Source: Azolla pinnata
Lineage: Eukaryota > Streptophyta > Polypodiopsida > Salviniales > Salviniaceae
DNA length: 40,245 nucleotides
Direction of reading: 5' to 3'
NCBI GenBank assembly: GCA_037176905.1
Contig: JBBBWG010029632.1
Coordinates: 11,891 to 52,135, forward strand
Shown here: in pieces, positions 1 to 10,838 of the stretch
How positions within the stretch are numbered: the stretch's first letter is position 1
How the letters are laid out: the number at the start of each line of letters is the position of its first letter
Program-made: the position numbers and the translations under genes
The notes under the pieces: model-generated
Told to the model about the DNA's origin: nothing
Seen by the model: only the letters and a program-made list of their open reading frames with translations
Database searches by the model: none

Positions 1-310
1 TATATTGAAAAACGAGAATATTAATCGCTCCCTTAGCTATCTCCTTCATTGAAATTGCATTTCTTCTTGGGACAGTCCACAGATCCTAAAGAACTTGTGC
101 AGGACTAAGATAAAGGATCGGCAAAAGCTCAACCATCAAAAGAAAGATATGGCTGCAAGGTAATACGTGACAACTCGCATCTTATTATGTAACACTAAAT
201 AGTACCTAGTAATTGTTTCCAATAGTATGTACTACTAGTACATGTCAAGTAGAAATGTGATTTTGTCGACTATCTGCAATGCACACAACAAATCTAGAAG
301 ATGAACTTAC
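1..310 (-). other. intron of the L-arabinokinase gene (no exon recognised)
   Basis: The exon ending at 311 is followed on the minus strand by a good GTAAGT donor. The next expected protein segment (starting near VSYGSE in the family) is not found in any minus frame here. The stretch is therefore read as intron running off the window. An AG acceptor near 153 leads into frames with early stops and no similarity to the family. Confidence 0.6.
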
Positions 311-3300
311 GATTTGGACCACCGGCCCTGTATCATTCTCTTTTCGTGCCAAGGCATGCTTCCATAAGCGTTGTTTTCCTGGAGGGCTTCGTTGAATAGC
401 AACGTGGCATGCTTCACGAATTGGCATCTGCAGCAATGTTAGTGAACAAATTGATCGATTCGGTGATATTTTATAGATGGAATTCAGGTATATGTAAATT
501 TACCTGCAAAACTAAGCTTCCAGAGTAGTCGCCTATCCCTCCCATGACATCTAGACGGCCTGGTGCTCTACTCAAAAAGATTTCATCCTGAAAACATATG
601 ATTCTGATTAACAAATTTTCATACACATTTTCGATAAAGAATCTCCTGAAGAAGTTTAGCTTAATAATAATATATACCTCCCAATTAAATAAGGTTGCTG
701 CAGCAAGCCACTCCCGAGATTGTGTTTTCTCACTACTTTTCCCTGTTATCTCTGCCAATCTGGAAAGGCTCTTCAAAAAAGCTACTGTATCAGGAAGATG
801 ATGTCCATCTCCATGAAGTATTTCAAAATTTTCACTGCACAATTATAAAAAAAGTCTGATAAGAAAAGAGTGGAACTTATTATATCTAAAACATGTGGAA
901 CGTTGAAACTGGTGTACATCTCTGGCCGCGAAGAATTTGATTCAGCAACAATGGTCTCTGAGCTTTCGTATGTAGCTGCTGAGCGTAAACTTAACTCCTT
1001 CTGAGCATTCGTATACCAGTTTGGAATGGTCAATTCTTTACCAGGTACCCTTTGCATTTGGAAACCCAACACGATCGCATCTTGTAGTCTTCTAACACCA
1101 CTTTGCTGCAAAGAATTTGAAAAAGAGATAATCGCCAGTTTTTCTCGATCAAAATGCTATGGTATGAAACCAGAAATAATCATCAGTTCTTCTTGATCAA
1201 AATGCTGTTGTTACAATTTGGAGGTACTACAAAAACCATTTGCAAGAACATGTATGCCAAAAAATACCTTTCTCACAGAATCGAAATTACCCAAGGCTGC
1301 ATCTTCAAGAATTTTCGCAGCAACCTGAAAAGAAACAAACTCTTCAAGTCCTATAATAATCTAGAGAACAGACACATGTTTGATCAACGAAGAACTCGAT
1401 GATATACCTCCCCGCCATTTAAGGCCTCGTCGTATGAAGGCAAAATGTTTAATGCTTTTTCCAGATACGGGGCCCAACGTCCAGTCAAAAAATCACGCCG
1501 GATCATCTCGACTCCACATTGATGATGCTGCAACACAAACAATCTATGAATGCACAAATATCAATGCTATTTTTCTACCTTTATACATACTTATCAACAA
1601 CCAGAAAACCATGTGGAGGTATAAGTCAATGGTAGACCTCTAGCATGTTTCTCAAGAAAGGCTCTTCATTGAAGTAATCCCGGCGGACAAACACAAATGG
1701 CACCTTGAATGCCAAAGCTTCACTCGTAGTCCCATAACCTATTTTGCCTGAGACAGGTGAAAATTTCTCAAGTTTAAACTAACCTCTATATGAACAAACC
1801 ATTGAGAAAATGGCCAAGAACTTTGTCAATTTGTGCGCACAACCCTACCAAGCATACAATCACTTGCAGCAATAAGATCTGGAGTATATACATCATTGGC
1901 GATTGCTATGAAGTTGGATGGAAATGTTTGACCAGCTGGTGCTGCACATACCTTCATTGAGAATACAGTATAATCAATAGGACAGGGATGTACTTTATAT
2001 GAATATGGATGTATAAACGCAAAAAATACCATGCACTTCCACCCCTTGGGAAGGTAATCCTCAGTCAATGTCCAGCTCGCATCCTGAATTTTTCATGTTT
2101 TCTTTAAGATATCTAAAACAACGAACTGTATCTTTTAGATAAAAAGGTGTTCACTTCTAGATCCATTTTTATTGTTTGAACAACATTTCTGAGGCCGAAT
2201 CAGGTACTTCCACTTGAAATTCGTTTCAGATGTACACTTCATCTGCTGTGAATTAGGGAAGATTCTGAATGTTTTCATGAAAAAATGCACCTATCAAGAT
2301 TACCTGTCCTCCAAAATTAAAGAGAAGCAATTTATCCTCCTGACCAATACCAAGTTCCTTTCTAACCTGTACCAGTAAATGTTTGGCCATGTCCTTAACT
2401 TTTCGAAATTCGCAGCCATATAGACTTGCATGTTCTTTTACCTCTAACCGGGATCTTTTTGCTGTCCTCACCACAAGTGGCACGTCAATTACATCACGAA
2501 ATGCAGGCACTGTATCATCATATATAACAAGTTGGTCAGCCGAATACCTGAATATAAATTTGGACACTTTGAAAGAGTGTACTGTACATCAATAAGCTCA
2601 TAATATTGTTTTTTTTATTTTCCAAGTTTGGTACCTACAGACAGCATTTCGGCAACAGAAAGAGCTTAATCACACAGAAGTTAGGGTACTTTTTAAAGAA
2701 AAGTCATAAATATACTTCACATTAACGTGCGGATTATATCAATCGAATTGAGCTAGCAATTTTTCATGAATAGAAAACAGATATTTTGGAGAAGACATAT
2801 TGATGTATTGTCAATAGAAAAGAATATCTTCAATAAGAAGATTTTAAAATTTCATTCTGGTGAGCACAACTTACTAGGGCAGTATCCAGGAAGCCTGATC
2901 AGGAATTGTGCATGTGAATAGTCTTCAGCAATCTGAGTTATAAAGTTTATTGAAACGGGTTATTATTTAACTCACATATCTTACTAGGGAGCTAACATGT
3001 CCACAGATTTCATCACTTTTTACCTGCCAAATGATGGATCGGTACTGATGTCCAGCAGCAATAACATACTCCGCATAAATGAAATCCCAGCTATACATAG
3101 CACCAAATTATTCAGGATACGAATTTGGAAAACGTTCTTCTCTTGTCTGCATCATTGTGTTGAATGTGTTTCTAGGAAATTCATAACTGAAGCTTGTTAT
3201 ACATATCATGCAACTAGGCTTACACCTCCCACACAAACGAACACTCTTTAGGATAAACATGCACTTGACAAGCAATCATTCAATTGGATAAGACTAATAT

Positions 3301-4731
3301 AATAAAGATTGGGGGACTTATCACTAATACAACAATTCAAAATAGAAACTCAACAACCCTAGCTTTATATACATGGAATATTTATTATCAGTAAGGAGAA
3401 TCATTTTTTCTCGTGGTAGTGTAGAGATACTAACAGTACAGATGGAGTAGCTAAGTGTCTTTGAACACGTTGCATTACCATTTACATTAAGCAGCTGGCA
3501 CATCAGAACAAAACTAAAAATTTCCAAAGAAGACATGCAAAGAGATTGATTGCAAATCTGAAATCATCACACAAACTGAGACTAACTGGAACTCTATAAG
3601 TCAATGAATAAAAAAAGGAGATGTGAAATGTGATTGAGTGCATACCTGAAATTAGTCACACAAACTGAGGGAATTCCCGCTTCCATTGCAGCTCGGCATG
3701 CAACTGAGACTATATCAGAAACCTGCCTAAGATTATCATATTACTCTCAGCACAAAGAAATGCTGTTTGTGTTCCAGCACAAGGACCATTAGACAATTCA
3801 TAAAAGGTAAACTAACCACAAGATTTGCCTTAACATGCTTCAGCCATTCAACTTCAGTTTCCAGAATCGAAGCACGTGGCAGGACTGCAGTTCTTCGATA
3901 CTACTCAAAAAATCACGGAAATAGTGTACAAAGTGTTGAATTCACTTGAGCATGTGTTCTCCATTATAGAAAGAAAAACCTAACTTATTTCATTGGCCAG
4001 ATTGAGCATTGGCATTATACCTTCTCAAGAGATGCAAGGCGATCTACTGTGAGGGCATTTGATTGAGCAGCTCCAGAATCAAGCAAAGCCTACGAAACGC
4101 AAGCATTACATATAGCTTACAACATATGCATTAGAATATATATCAATTATAGCCACTAAGATTTGGTTATCATTAAGAGAGATCCTAGAATATTCGAACT
4201 CACGTAGACACTCTAAGCATATGATCATGACATGCATGCATACGTCAACGAGAATCTTGACAACCATGGATATTGCATGCAACCACCAGTAGCGAAATCA
4301 TACACAGGAAACACACAGCAGCGAAATTGTATGCAACTTGATTTCTTCAAGAAAGAAAAGAGAAGGTTTTTTTCTTGAGACCATTTCTCCTTTCAAGAAG
4401 AGTCGCCATAGGCAATGGGACAGCAGGATTAGATCTTACCTTTCTGATATGAAGCCTGGAAGAAGAGATGGAGCTTCTGAATACGAATTCAGGAGCAGCG
4501 GTGATAACATGAACTTCATGCCCCAAACCAATGATATGCTTTACAACCTGATCACCAATCAATTTTGCGTACATATCAAAATTTTAGCAGGAATAAGAAT
4601 AAGGAAGGGGGAGAAAAAACAAAGACATAGGAGTTTCACTATACCTCCGCCACACGAGTTGCATGACCAAAGCCATGGCCAGTGACATAGTATGCAAAGA
4701 TCAATGGGTTGTTGCTGTTGTGATTCTCCAT
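311..4731 (-). CDS. ARA1: L-arabinokinase, 5' part (18 exons), 3' end beyond window
   Basis: This gene encodes a cytosolic kinase that phosphorylates L-arabinose to L-arabinose 1-phosphate in the salvage of wall sugars. Exons on the minus strand: 4731-4645, 4547-4440, 4089-4021, 3900-3817, 3722-3646, 3090-3024, 2932-2875, 2509-2442, 2366-2304, 2083-2030, 1951-1849, 1747-1638, 1527-1408, 1324-1268, 1105-918, 834-678, 587-504 and 427-311. All phases agree and give 557 codons. The start is [20 protein letters not shown]. The N-terminal half resembles a glycosyltransferase (GHGFGHATR near residue 18, then [28 protein letters not shown] and [19 protein letters not shown]). A galactokinase-type signature, [18 protein letters not shown], lies near residue 498. 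This glycosyltransferase-plus-GHMP-kinase layout matches Arabidopsis ARA1 (about 1,040 residues), so roughly half the protein is present. The GHMP ATP-binding loop lies beyond the left edge. The donor of exon 15 (918) is the least certain junction. Confidence 0.93.
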
Positions 4732-5673
4732 AGCTAAGGGGGGGGGGGGCACCTAGGAGTTAGCTTCTGCAATAAGGGAGCAAATCAAGACGGCATGGAA
4801 AATCTGCGATGGAAAATCTGATGAAAATCAAGTAGGAGAGAATGCATGAGGGAGTGGGAGAGTGCATGAAAGAAGGAGAGGCCAACTATGCAAATAGTTC
4901 AAACGTTGGTGCTATATATATGTATATTTATACTATACGTATTTGCTACAAACGCACGTATATATACCGTGTGTAAGAAATACAGATGTGTGGATACATA
5001 CATACATCATAGAATTTGATTTCATCTGATTCACTATGTTGTCGTTGGCTCCTCGCTAATTACCTAGCTTGTGCACAACTCGACTGTTGATTAATCCGTT
5101 TGATCAGTTGATCTCTCGACGATCATCAAGAACCCCACAAACGTCCGTATCTATTAAAGCCAATACAATAGGATTTTACCGGTCGCTAAGGTTTCCGATC
5201 TTCCTAGTACCTCATTCAATGTATACATGCATACTCCTGAATCCTTTTCCAGAGCAGTTTGATGTCGTTATACCAACAAGGACTGCCTTTTTTAAATGCT
5301 AATGCTATTTCCATGGGCTCTACAAAACCATCCAATACTCAGGTGGATGGACGATTGCAACATGCAAAAGACTTGCTCTAAAATTGGAGTGCGAAGATTC
5401 TACATGACGAGGATTGATTTGTAATAATAGAACAATGGAAGAATCAAGCATCCTATCGGTTCACGTTTGAGACAGATGTCATGTACTGGGAACACCTTGA
5501 AAGCCCTTGGCATGTTTTTAAAACATCCATATACATACAATTTTGCGATGATACACTCAGGTTAGGAAACCCATTGGTTTTTGAGAACAAAGGAATCGAA
5601 TCGATGCGGAAACCATCCACATCCTTCTTTTATTTTTGGAAGGCACACACATAGTAAACTTCCACCATATATA
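4732..5673. other. intergenic: ARA1 promoter side and CAD 3' side
   Basis: Both flanking genes are on the minus strand, so this stretch holds the ARA1 leader and promoter and the 3' untranslated region of CAD. Apart from the G run near 4741 and the TA-rich block near 4912-4936, I see no gene or repeat in it. Short open frames here have no recognisable content. Confidence 0.6.
4925..4932 (-). promoter_or_regulatory. candidate TATA box of the L-arabinokinase gene
   Basis: On the minus strand this reads TATAAATA, about 195 bases before the ATG at 4731. It lies within a broader TA-rich stretch, so chance is possible. The leader it implies contains a run of ten G residues (plus strand, about 4741-4750). 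Confidence 0.35.
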
Positions 5674-8295
5674 TCAAACGCAGTGTTTCGGCTCGTGATT
5701 CTCTGCTATGTTGTTCGCAATGTCCACCACGAATCGGTATCGGACATCGTTCTTCTCTAAGCGGTCCATGGCCTTGTTGATGCATTGCACGGGTACCACC
5801 TCGATCATGCACCTCACATCTTTCTGTGCCGCAAAATTCAGCATCTCTTGCGTCTCCTCCATCCCACCGATGAAACTCCCACCTATACTCCTCCTTCCTA
5901 AGAAGAGTAAGAATCGGGTTTATGTAATCGATGATAAAACAAACGGATGATTACGCAGAGGTGATCGGAAGCATATACCACGAACTTGCATAGAGAATCG
6001 GGGCATAAAATTCTACCTAGAATCAACATGGATGTGATGAATTGCAGAGGGCTCGGCACAACTCCAAGCACCACCAACTGGCCATTTACTTTCAAGAGAG
6101 ATAGGTATGGCTCGAGAGGATGCGGACTCGGGATCGTGTCCAGCACATAATCAAGCGTTTGCTCGACTTCCTGCCACCGAAAAAGAAACACGGATTGTTC
6201 AAAACATCCGAGCGTTCCAAGATATACAATCGTAATATCTAACCAAATCTCGCGGCTACATTTAGCAAAACATCAGAGCGTTCAAGATACACAATCATAA
6301 TATCTGACCAAATATTGCGGCTACATTTTAGCAAAAGATCAGAGCGTTCAAGATACACGATCATAATATCTAGCCAAATATCGCCGCTACATTTAGCAAA
6401 CAAGGGGGTAGATGACTAGAGATGAATAGCACCTTCATTGCTTGGCAGTCGGAGCTAACAAGGAAATGGTCTGCGCCAAGAACTTGTCGAGCTTCGGCTT
6501 CTTTGGAGGGCGAGGAGCTGATGGCAGTGACATGGAGGCCGAGAGCTTTGGCAAACTTGACCGCCATGTGGCCAACGCCACCCAAGCCCACGACGCCACA
6601 CCTCTTCGCCGCAGGTTTCACGCCCATGCCATAGAACTTCATGGGGCTGTAGACTGTGATTCCTGCACAGAGCAGCGGTGCTGCCTCATCCATCGGCAGC
6701 CCTTCAGGGATTCGAACCACAAACCTGGATGTATCTCAAGATCTTTGGTCACCAGATCTAGCAAACTTCTTGCCCATATGCTGCCAACTATGTACGCATA
6801 TGTATATGATTGAACAAGATCTTGGTCACCAAAATGTAGCAAACTTCTTGCCCATATGCTGCCAACTATGTACGCATATGTATAATGATTGAACAAGATC
6901 TTGGTCACCAAATGTAGCAAACTTCTTGCCCATACGCTGCCAACTATGTACACATATGTATATGATTGAACAAGATCTTGGTCACCAATTCTGGCAAACT
7001 TCTTGCCCGTCTGCTGCCAACTATGTACACATACGTATATGATTGAACACGATCTTGGTCACCAAGTCTCGCAAACTTCTTGCCCGTCTGCTGTCAACTA
7101 TGTACAAATACATTGCATATGATTGAAGCTTTGATCGAAATGACTTACTTGTGATTGACGACCATGTAATTTGCAAACCCTCCTTGTGTTGGGTGCCCAT
7201 CATAATAGACATCATTGTACGTCCATTTCTTCTGGCTACAATACTGTTCCATGCTTTGCCCGCATGCATCACAGTCCCCGCATGCACCCACGATGCAGCC
7301 CACTCCCACTCGATCCCCCTCCGTGTACCTGCCCTTCACATTCTCGCCCACCTTGCTCACCAGGCCTGTAACCTCGTGTCTGCATCAATAAACACATCAT
7401 GATTGCTTCTGAATCCGATCGTTGTAATCAAATATGCTGATCGTTATTAGAGGGAAAGAGAGACCGACCCTGCAATCATGGGGTAGTTGGACATGCCATA
7501 ATCATCACGAAGTTGATGAAGGTCCGTGTGACAAATGCCGCAGAAGAGTACCTTGATGAGCAGGTCGTCAGGCCCAACCGATCTGTATCTTTCCAAGAAA
7601 TTAACCATGTAAGCAAGCAATTAATGCCACTTTGAACCGGTTTAAGAAGGCCATCAGGGCTCTGTATTTGCAAGAAATTAACCACGAAATCAAGCAATAA
7701 ATGTTGCTTTGGACCGCTTTAAGAAGGCCATCTGGCCCAATTGATCAGTATTCACCAAGAATCAAACCATGCAATCAAGCAATCAATGCAGCTTTAGCCA
7801 TCCGTGTAATCAATGCTGTTTTTGGCTTTACTAACCCATTCAATGAACAGGTGTGCATTGAAGTGACGACATCTCCCCTACCTATGATTTCCTTCTCCCC
7901 GCATCAATGAGATCAGGTAATGCTCCCATAAGACCATTACTCATAACATGTCAAGCCTAAACATTGCATAACCAATGGTCCATTGGTTGAAGTTGCTCCT
8001 CACTTCAACAACAATATCCCTCATCTTTCCTATGCATGCATCAATACATTTCGTATGATTCGATCCTCAACGAGGACATATACATGCGAATTCTTCTTGA
8101 CAAAAGAAATGTACCATCGATCTCAATCTGCTTATCACGGGAGACAAGGCCCATGACACAAAAACGTACAATTGTGTGTGTGATTGAGAGAGAGAGAGAG
8201 AGGGAAGGGGAGACTGACCTGAGCTGGAACTCAAACCTTTCGAGATGTCCGGACTTATCTTTGGCCGCCCAACCGATTGCAGTCATGCCTTCCAT
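5674..8295 (-). CDS. cinnamyl alcohol dehydrogenase-family protein (six exons)
   Basis: This is an NADP- and zinc-dependent alcohol dehydrogenase of the CAD family, which reduces cinnamaldehydes to monolignols or related alcohols in the cytosol. Exons: 8295-8219, 7582-7469, 7379-7149, 6724-6433, 6170-6017 and 5897-5674. All phases agree and give 363 residues, the usual CAD length. Catalytic zinc ligands are Cys40 (CGICHTDLH), His65 (GHEV) and Cys160 (PLLCAG). Structural zinc ligands are Cys97, Cys100, Cys103 and Cys111. The Rossmann motif GLGGVG is at 187-192. WTYNDVY (from Trp116) and GGSFIGG (296-302) are typical of plant CADs. Which CAD class it belongs to, and so whether it acts in lignin synthesis, cannot be settled by eye. 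Introns 1, 3 and 4 each contain a different tandem repeat. Confidence 0.95.
6200..6402. repeat. 66-bp tandem repeat, about 3 copies, in CAD intron 4
   Basis: The block around ATCAGAGCGTTCAAGATACA recurs at about 6205, 6271 and 6337, exactly 66 bases apart, with a few substitutions per copy. It fills most of the intron between the exons at 6170 and 6433. Confidence 0.85.
6738..7135. repeat. 77-79-bp tandem repeat, about 5 copies, in CAD intron 3
   Basis: The block beginning AAGATCTTGGTCACC recurs at about 6738, 6816, 6895, 6972 and 7049. Each unit also carries CAAACTTCTTGCCC and CTGCCAACTATGTAC. The array begins within about 15 bases of the exon 4 boundary and makes up nearly the whole intron. 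Long minus-strand open frames across it are shadows of the repeat. Confidence 0.9.
7571..7805. repeat. degenerate 77-85-bp tandem repeat in CAD intron 1 overlapping the exon 2 edge
   Basis: CAAGAAATTAACC-like blocks occur at 7594, 7671 and 7756, with TTTAAGAAGGCCATC between them. The sequence just inside exon 2 (7571-7582) and its splice acceptor are copied in degenerate form near 7735-7752. The array therefore includes the exon border and offers decoy acceptors. Confidence 0.7.
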
Positions 8296-9022
8296 GCCAG
8301 CACCAAGACGGCAGTATGATGATTAGACAGACAACTACCAGCGGAGCTAAGATGAGCAGGAAACAGATTCACGCGACTGGACCAACTCTGTGTATCATCC
8401 GTGCTAGCTGCTTCCTCTTTATGAGCTGCTACATGTGCAGCAAAGCAGCCTGTGTCAGATATATACTTCGACCCAAAGAACATCGTCGCTTCACCAACAC
8501 GCACTGTCTCAAGAACGAGAGAGACGGAAAAAGAGAGGGAGAGGGAGAGAGATGGATCCTCCACCAACACACACTCCGCTCCATCTGGCCTTTCCTTCCT
8601 GCCTGCCTGCGTGCCTTCACGATCGTATGCAACGTAGGCTTCTTTCCAAGAAAGAAGCCAAAAGGACGGCCCACATATCGCACCTACCATCTCCGCCTGT
8701 GTTCTTCCTTCCCCCCTTTCGGAAATAAAGAAGAAATCATAGCTCACACACCCTGCTACCTGCACCACCGCCTCCCCTTTGCCGCTTTCTCTCTGCCTTT
8801 TTCTTGCTTCGTTCTCCGGCCTTCCAGCCGTACGCTTCCCGCATGTGCGATTGCACCTCGCCCCCAACAGCGATCATTAGCCCCACCAGCGATGGAATGA
8901 GATCGCCATCGCCATCGCCGAATCCTTGAACACGTCCACATCCAGAACCCATGAAGCGGGTACAGAAGAGGAAAAGGAAGGACGGAAACGGCAAGGAGAA
9001 GAAGACCAGGAAAACGACAGTC
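8296..9022. other. CAD upstream region, CT/GA-rich, no gene recognised
   Basis: This is the 5' side of the CAD gene. It is rich in CT and GA runs (for example about 8520-8555) and has few stop codons in several frames on both strands, which produces overlapping long open frames. None shows a domain, conserved motif or convincing splice pattern. It most likely holds the CAD leader and promoter. Confidence 0.5.
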
Positions 9023-9720
9023 GGACATACACGCATCCACATACATACATGCCCACACACATACATGCATGCGCACATACACATACATACACACACACAT
9101 GCTGATGCATGATGCATGCGCGTGTGACCCTGCACACATACATACATGCACCCACAGTGTATGCATGCATGCGCATGCATGCATGTATGTGTGCGTGGCC
9201 AACCACCATGTGATGGTCCTATTGCATGCGCATGCATGCATGTATGTGTGCGTGATCAACCACCATGTGATGGTCCGATTGCATGCGCATGCATGCATGT
9301 ATGTGTGCGTGATCAACCACCATGTGATGGTCCTATTGCATGCGCATGCATGTATGTGTGCGTATTGTATGCATGTATGTATGGATGTGTGCGCGCGTGT
9401 GTGCGTATTGTATGCATGTATGGATGGATGTGTGCGTGCGTGCGTGCATGTATGCATGTGTGCGTATTATATGCATGTATGGATGGATGTGTGCGTGCGT
9501 GCATGCACGCATGTGTGCGTATTGTATGCATGTATGTATGGATGTGTGCGCGCGTACATGCATGTATGCATGCGTGCGTGTGATCTACCACCATGCGACG
9601 ACCACTATGCACACATGCACATGCATGCATGTGCAGTGCATGCGGTTGAAATCTATGTGGCCATGTGCATGCATGCATGTTCATATGTACATGCGGTTGA
9701 AATCTATGTGGCCATGACTA
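9023..9720. repeat. alternating purine-pyrimidine minisatellite with a 57-bp repeat
   Basis: The region is built from CATG, TGCA, TGTG and GCGC steps. A 57-bp unit containing AACCACCATGTGATGGTC recurs at 9201, 9258 and 9315. It is followed by variable units containing GCGTATTGTATGCATGTATG up to about 9560. A second direct repeat, TGCGGTTGAAATCTATGTGG, occurs at 9641 and 9692. The long open frames on both strands reflect this composition and are not taken as genes. Confidence 0.9.
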
Positions 9721-10189
9721 TCTACCGTGTTTTGCGGCCAATGTGAAATCACACTCGATGATCGCGCTTTCTGGAATCTGCCCCTAAACCGTCTGTAGTT
9801 GCTTCCAATGACCAAGCATTTCACCTACATCCATATATACATGTAAACGCATGGTTACAATCCCACCTGAGAGCCGTCGTTGGATGGATGCAGCGTGCAT
9901 GTAACATTACAAACATATATGCAAATGTTATCGGTATCAGAACCACAAAGAATGTATTGGATGTGGAGTGAACGAGAGAGAGAGAGACATAAAGTTTTAC
10001 GAATACTGTAAAGCAAGTAAAATTTCTCTCTTTCAAAGAATGTTTGCCACGCTACAAGGTTAAAAACAAGACGGGTAAAGAGTTGCTTGCATTGGCAGTT
10101 ACGCTTATAACAACAGAGACGGAACAATGAATGAATCGAGCATGCGGTAAGTAAGTAAGGATCTGGCATTTTGGCGGACAATTGAGCTG

Positions 10190-10625
10190 ATGTAAGATGG
10201 TCAGAAGCTCTCCTAACAGAAGCACATCAATAATTGTAACCCTCGCATTGCAATAACCTAACCCTAATGATGCGCGGTTGCATCCTCCTCAAACATACGT
10301 AAGCCTAACCTTAATTTTCCAAGTCACAAAACCTCGAGAAAAAAGTGAAAATTTTGAGTTACGCAGAGATGGTCGGAGGCTCTCTCTCTTTATAGAAACG
10401 CATCGATAAATGCAAGCCTCGCTTTGTGACAACCCTAACGCTAATTACGTGCGGTTTAAAACATTACTTAACCCTAACCCTAATTATGCGCGGTTTAAAG
10501 CGTACTTAACCCTAACCCTCATTTTTGTAGGTCGTAAAACCTGAAACATGGAGGAAAATGCGATAACATTTTGAGTTACGCAGTAATTAATTACAGTGAA
10601 AGACAGTTATGGCACCGTTGATGGT
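10190..10625. repeat. diverged tandem block with telomere-like AACCCTAA motifs
   Basis: Blocks starting GATGGTC(A/G)GA recur at 10196, 10368 and 10620. Each full copy continues through a GCATCNATAA-like segment into AACCCTAA motifs, a GCGCGGTT element and a TTTTGAGTTACGCAG end. Inside the second copy a 39-bp subunit (GCGGTTTAAA then TTAACCCTAACCCT) is repeated at 10451 and 10490. The array lies 200-650 bases before the next gene. Confidence 0.75.
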
Positions 10626-10774
10626 CGGAGCTCCATGGAAGCAAAACGGAAAGCAGGATGAAACCCTAATCGCAGAACAACGAAACCCCAGTTCATGCAA
10701 GGAAACAGAAGCAAATCTTTCATCTCCAAGATCCACTTCAAACAGGAATTTGCAGTAGTCGTCGTGGTGGTGTT

Positions 10775-10826
10775 GTTGAAGAAGAAGAAGAAGAAGAAGA
10801 AGAAGAAGAAGAAAGAAGAAGAAGAA
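10775..10826 (+). repeat. GAA trinucleotide repeat before the Sfi1-like start codon
   Basis: A nearly pure GAA/AAG run lies just upstream of the ATG at 10839. It is in frame with the ATG at 10695 and would encode about 12 Lys then Glu residues. It is more likely leader sequence, but slippage here would alter an N-terminal extension if the upstream start is used. Confidence 0.85.
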
Positions 10827-10838
10827 ACTAGAAGAGAC

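Noticed and set aside
6700..6724. GGTTCGAATCC resembling a tRNA B box
   Set aside because: It is the coding sequence for VVRIPEG in CAD exon 4, and no cloverleaf surrounds it.
8756..9746. Long open frames on both strands with His/Cys/Met-rich translations
   Set aside because: They follow the CATG/TGTG repeat in every frame and have no domain, so they are low-complexity shadows.
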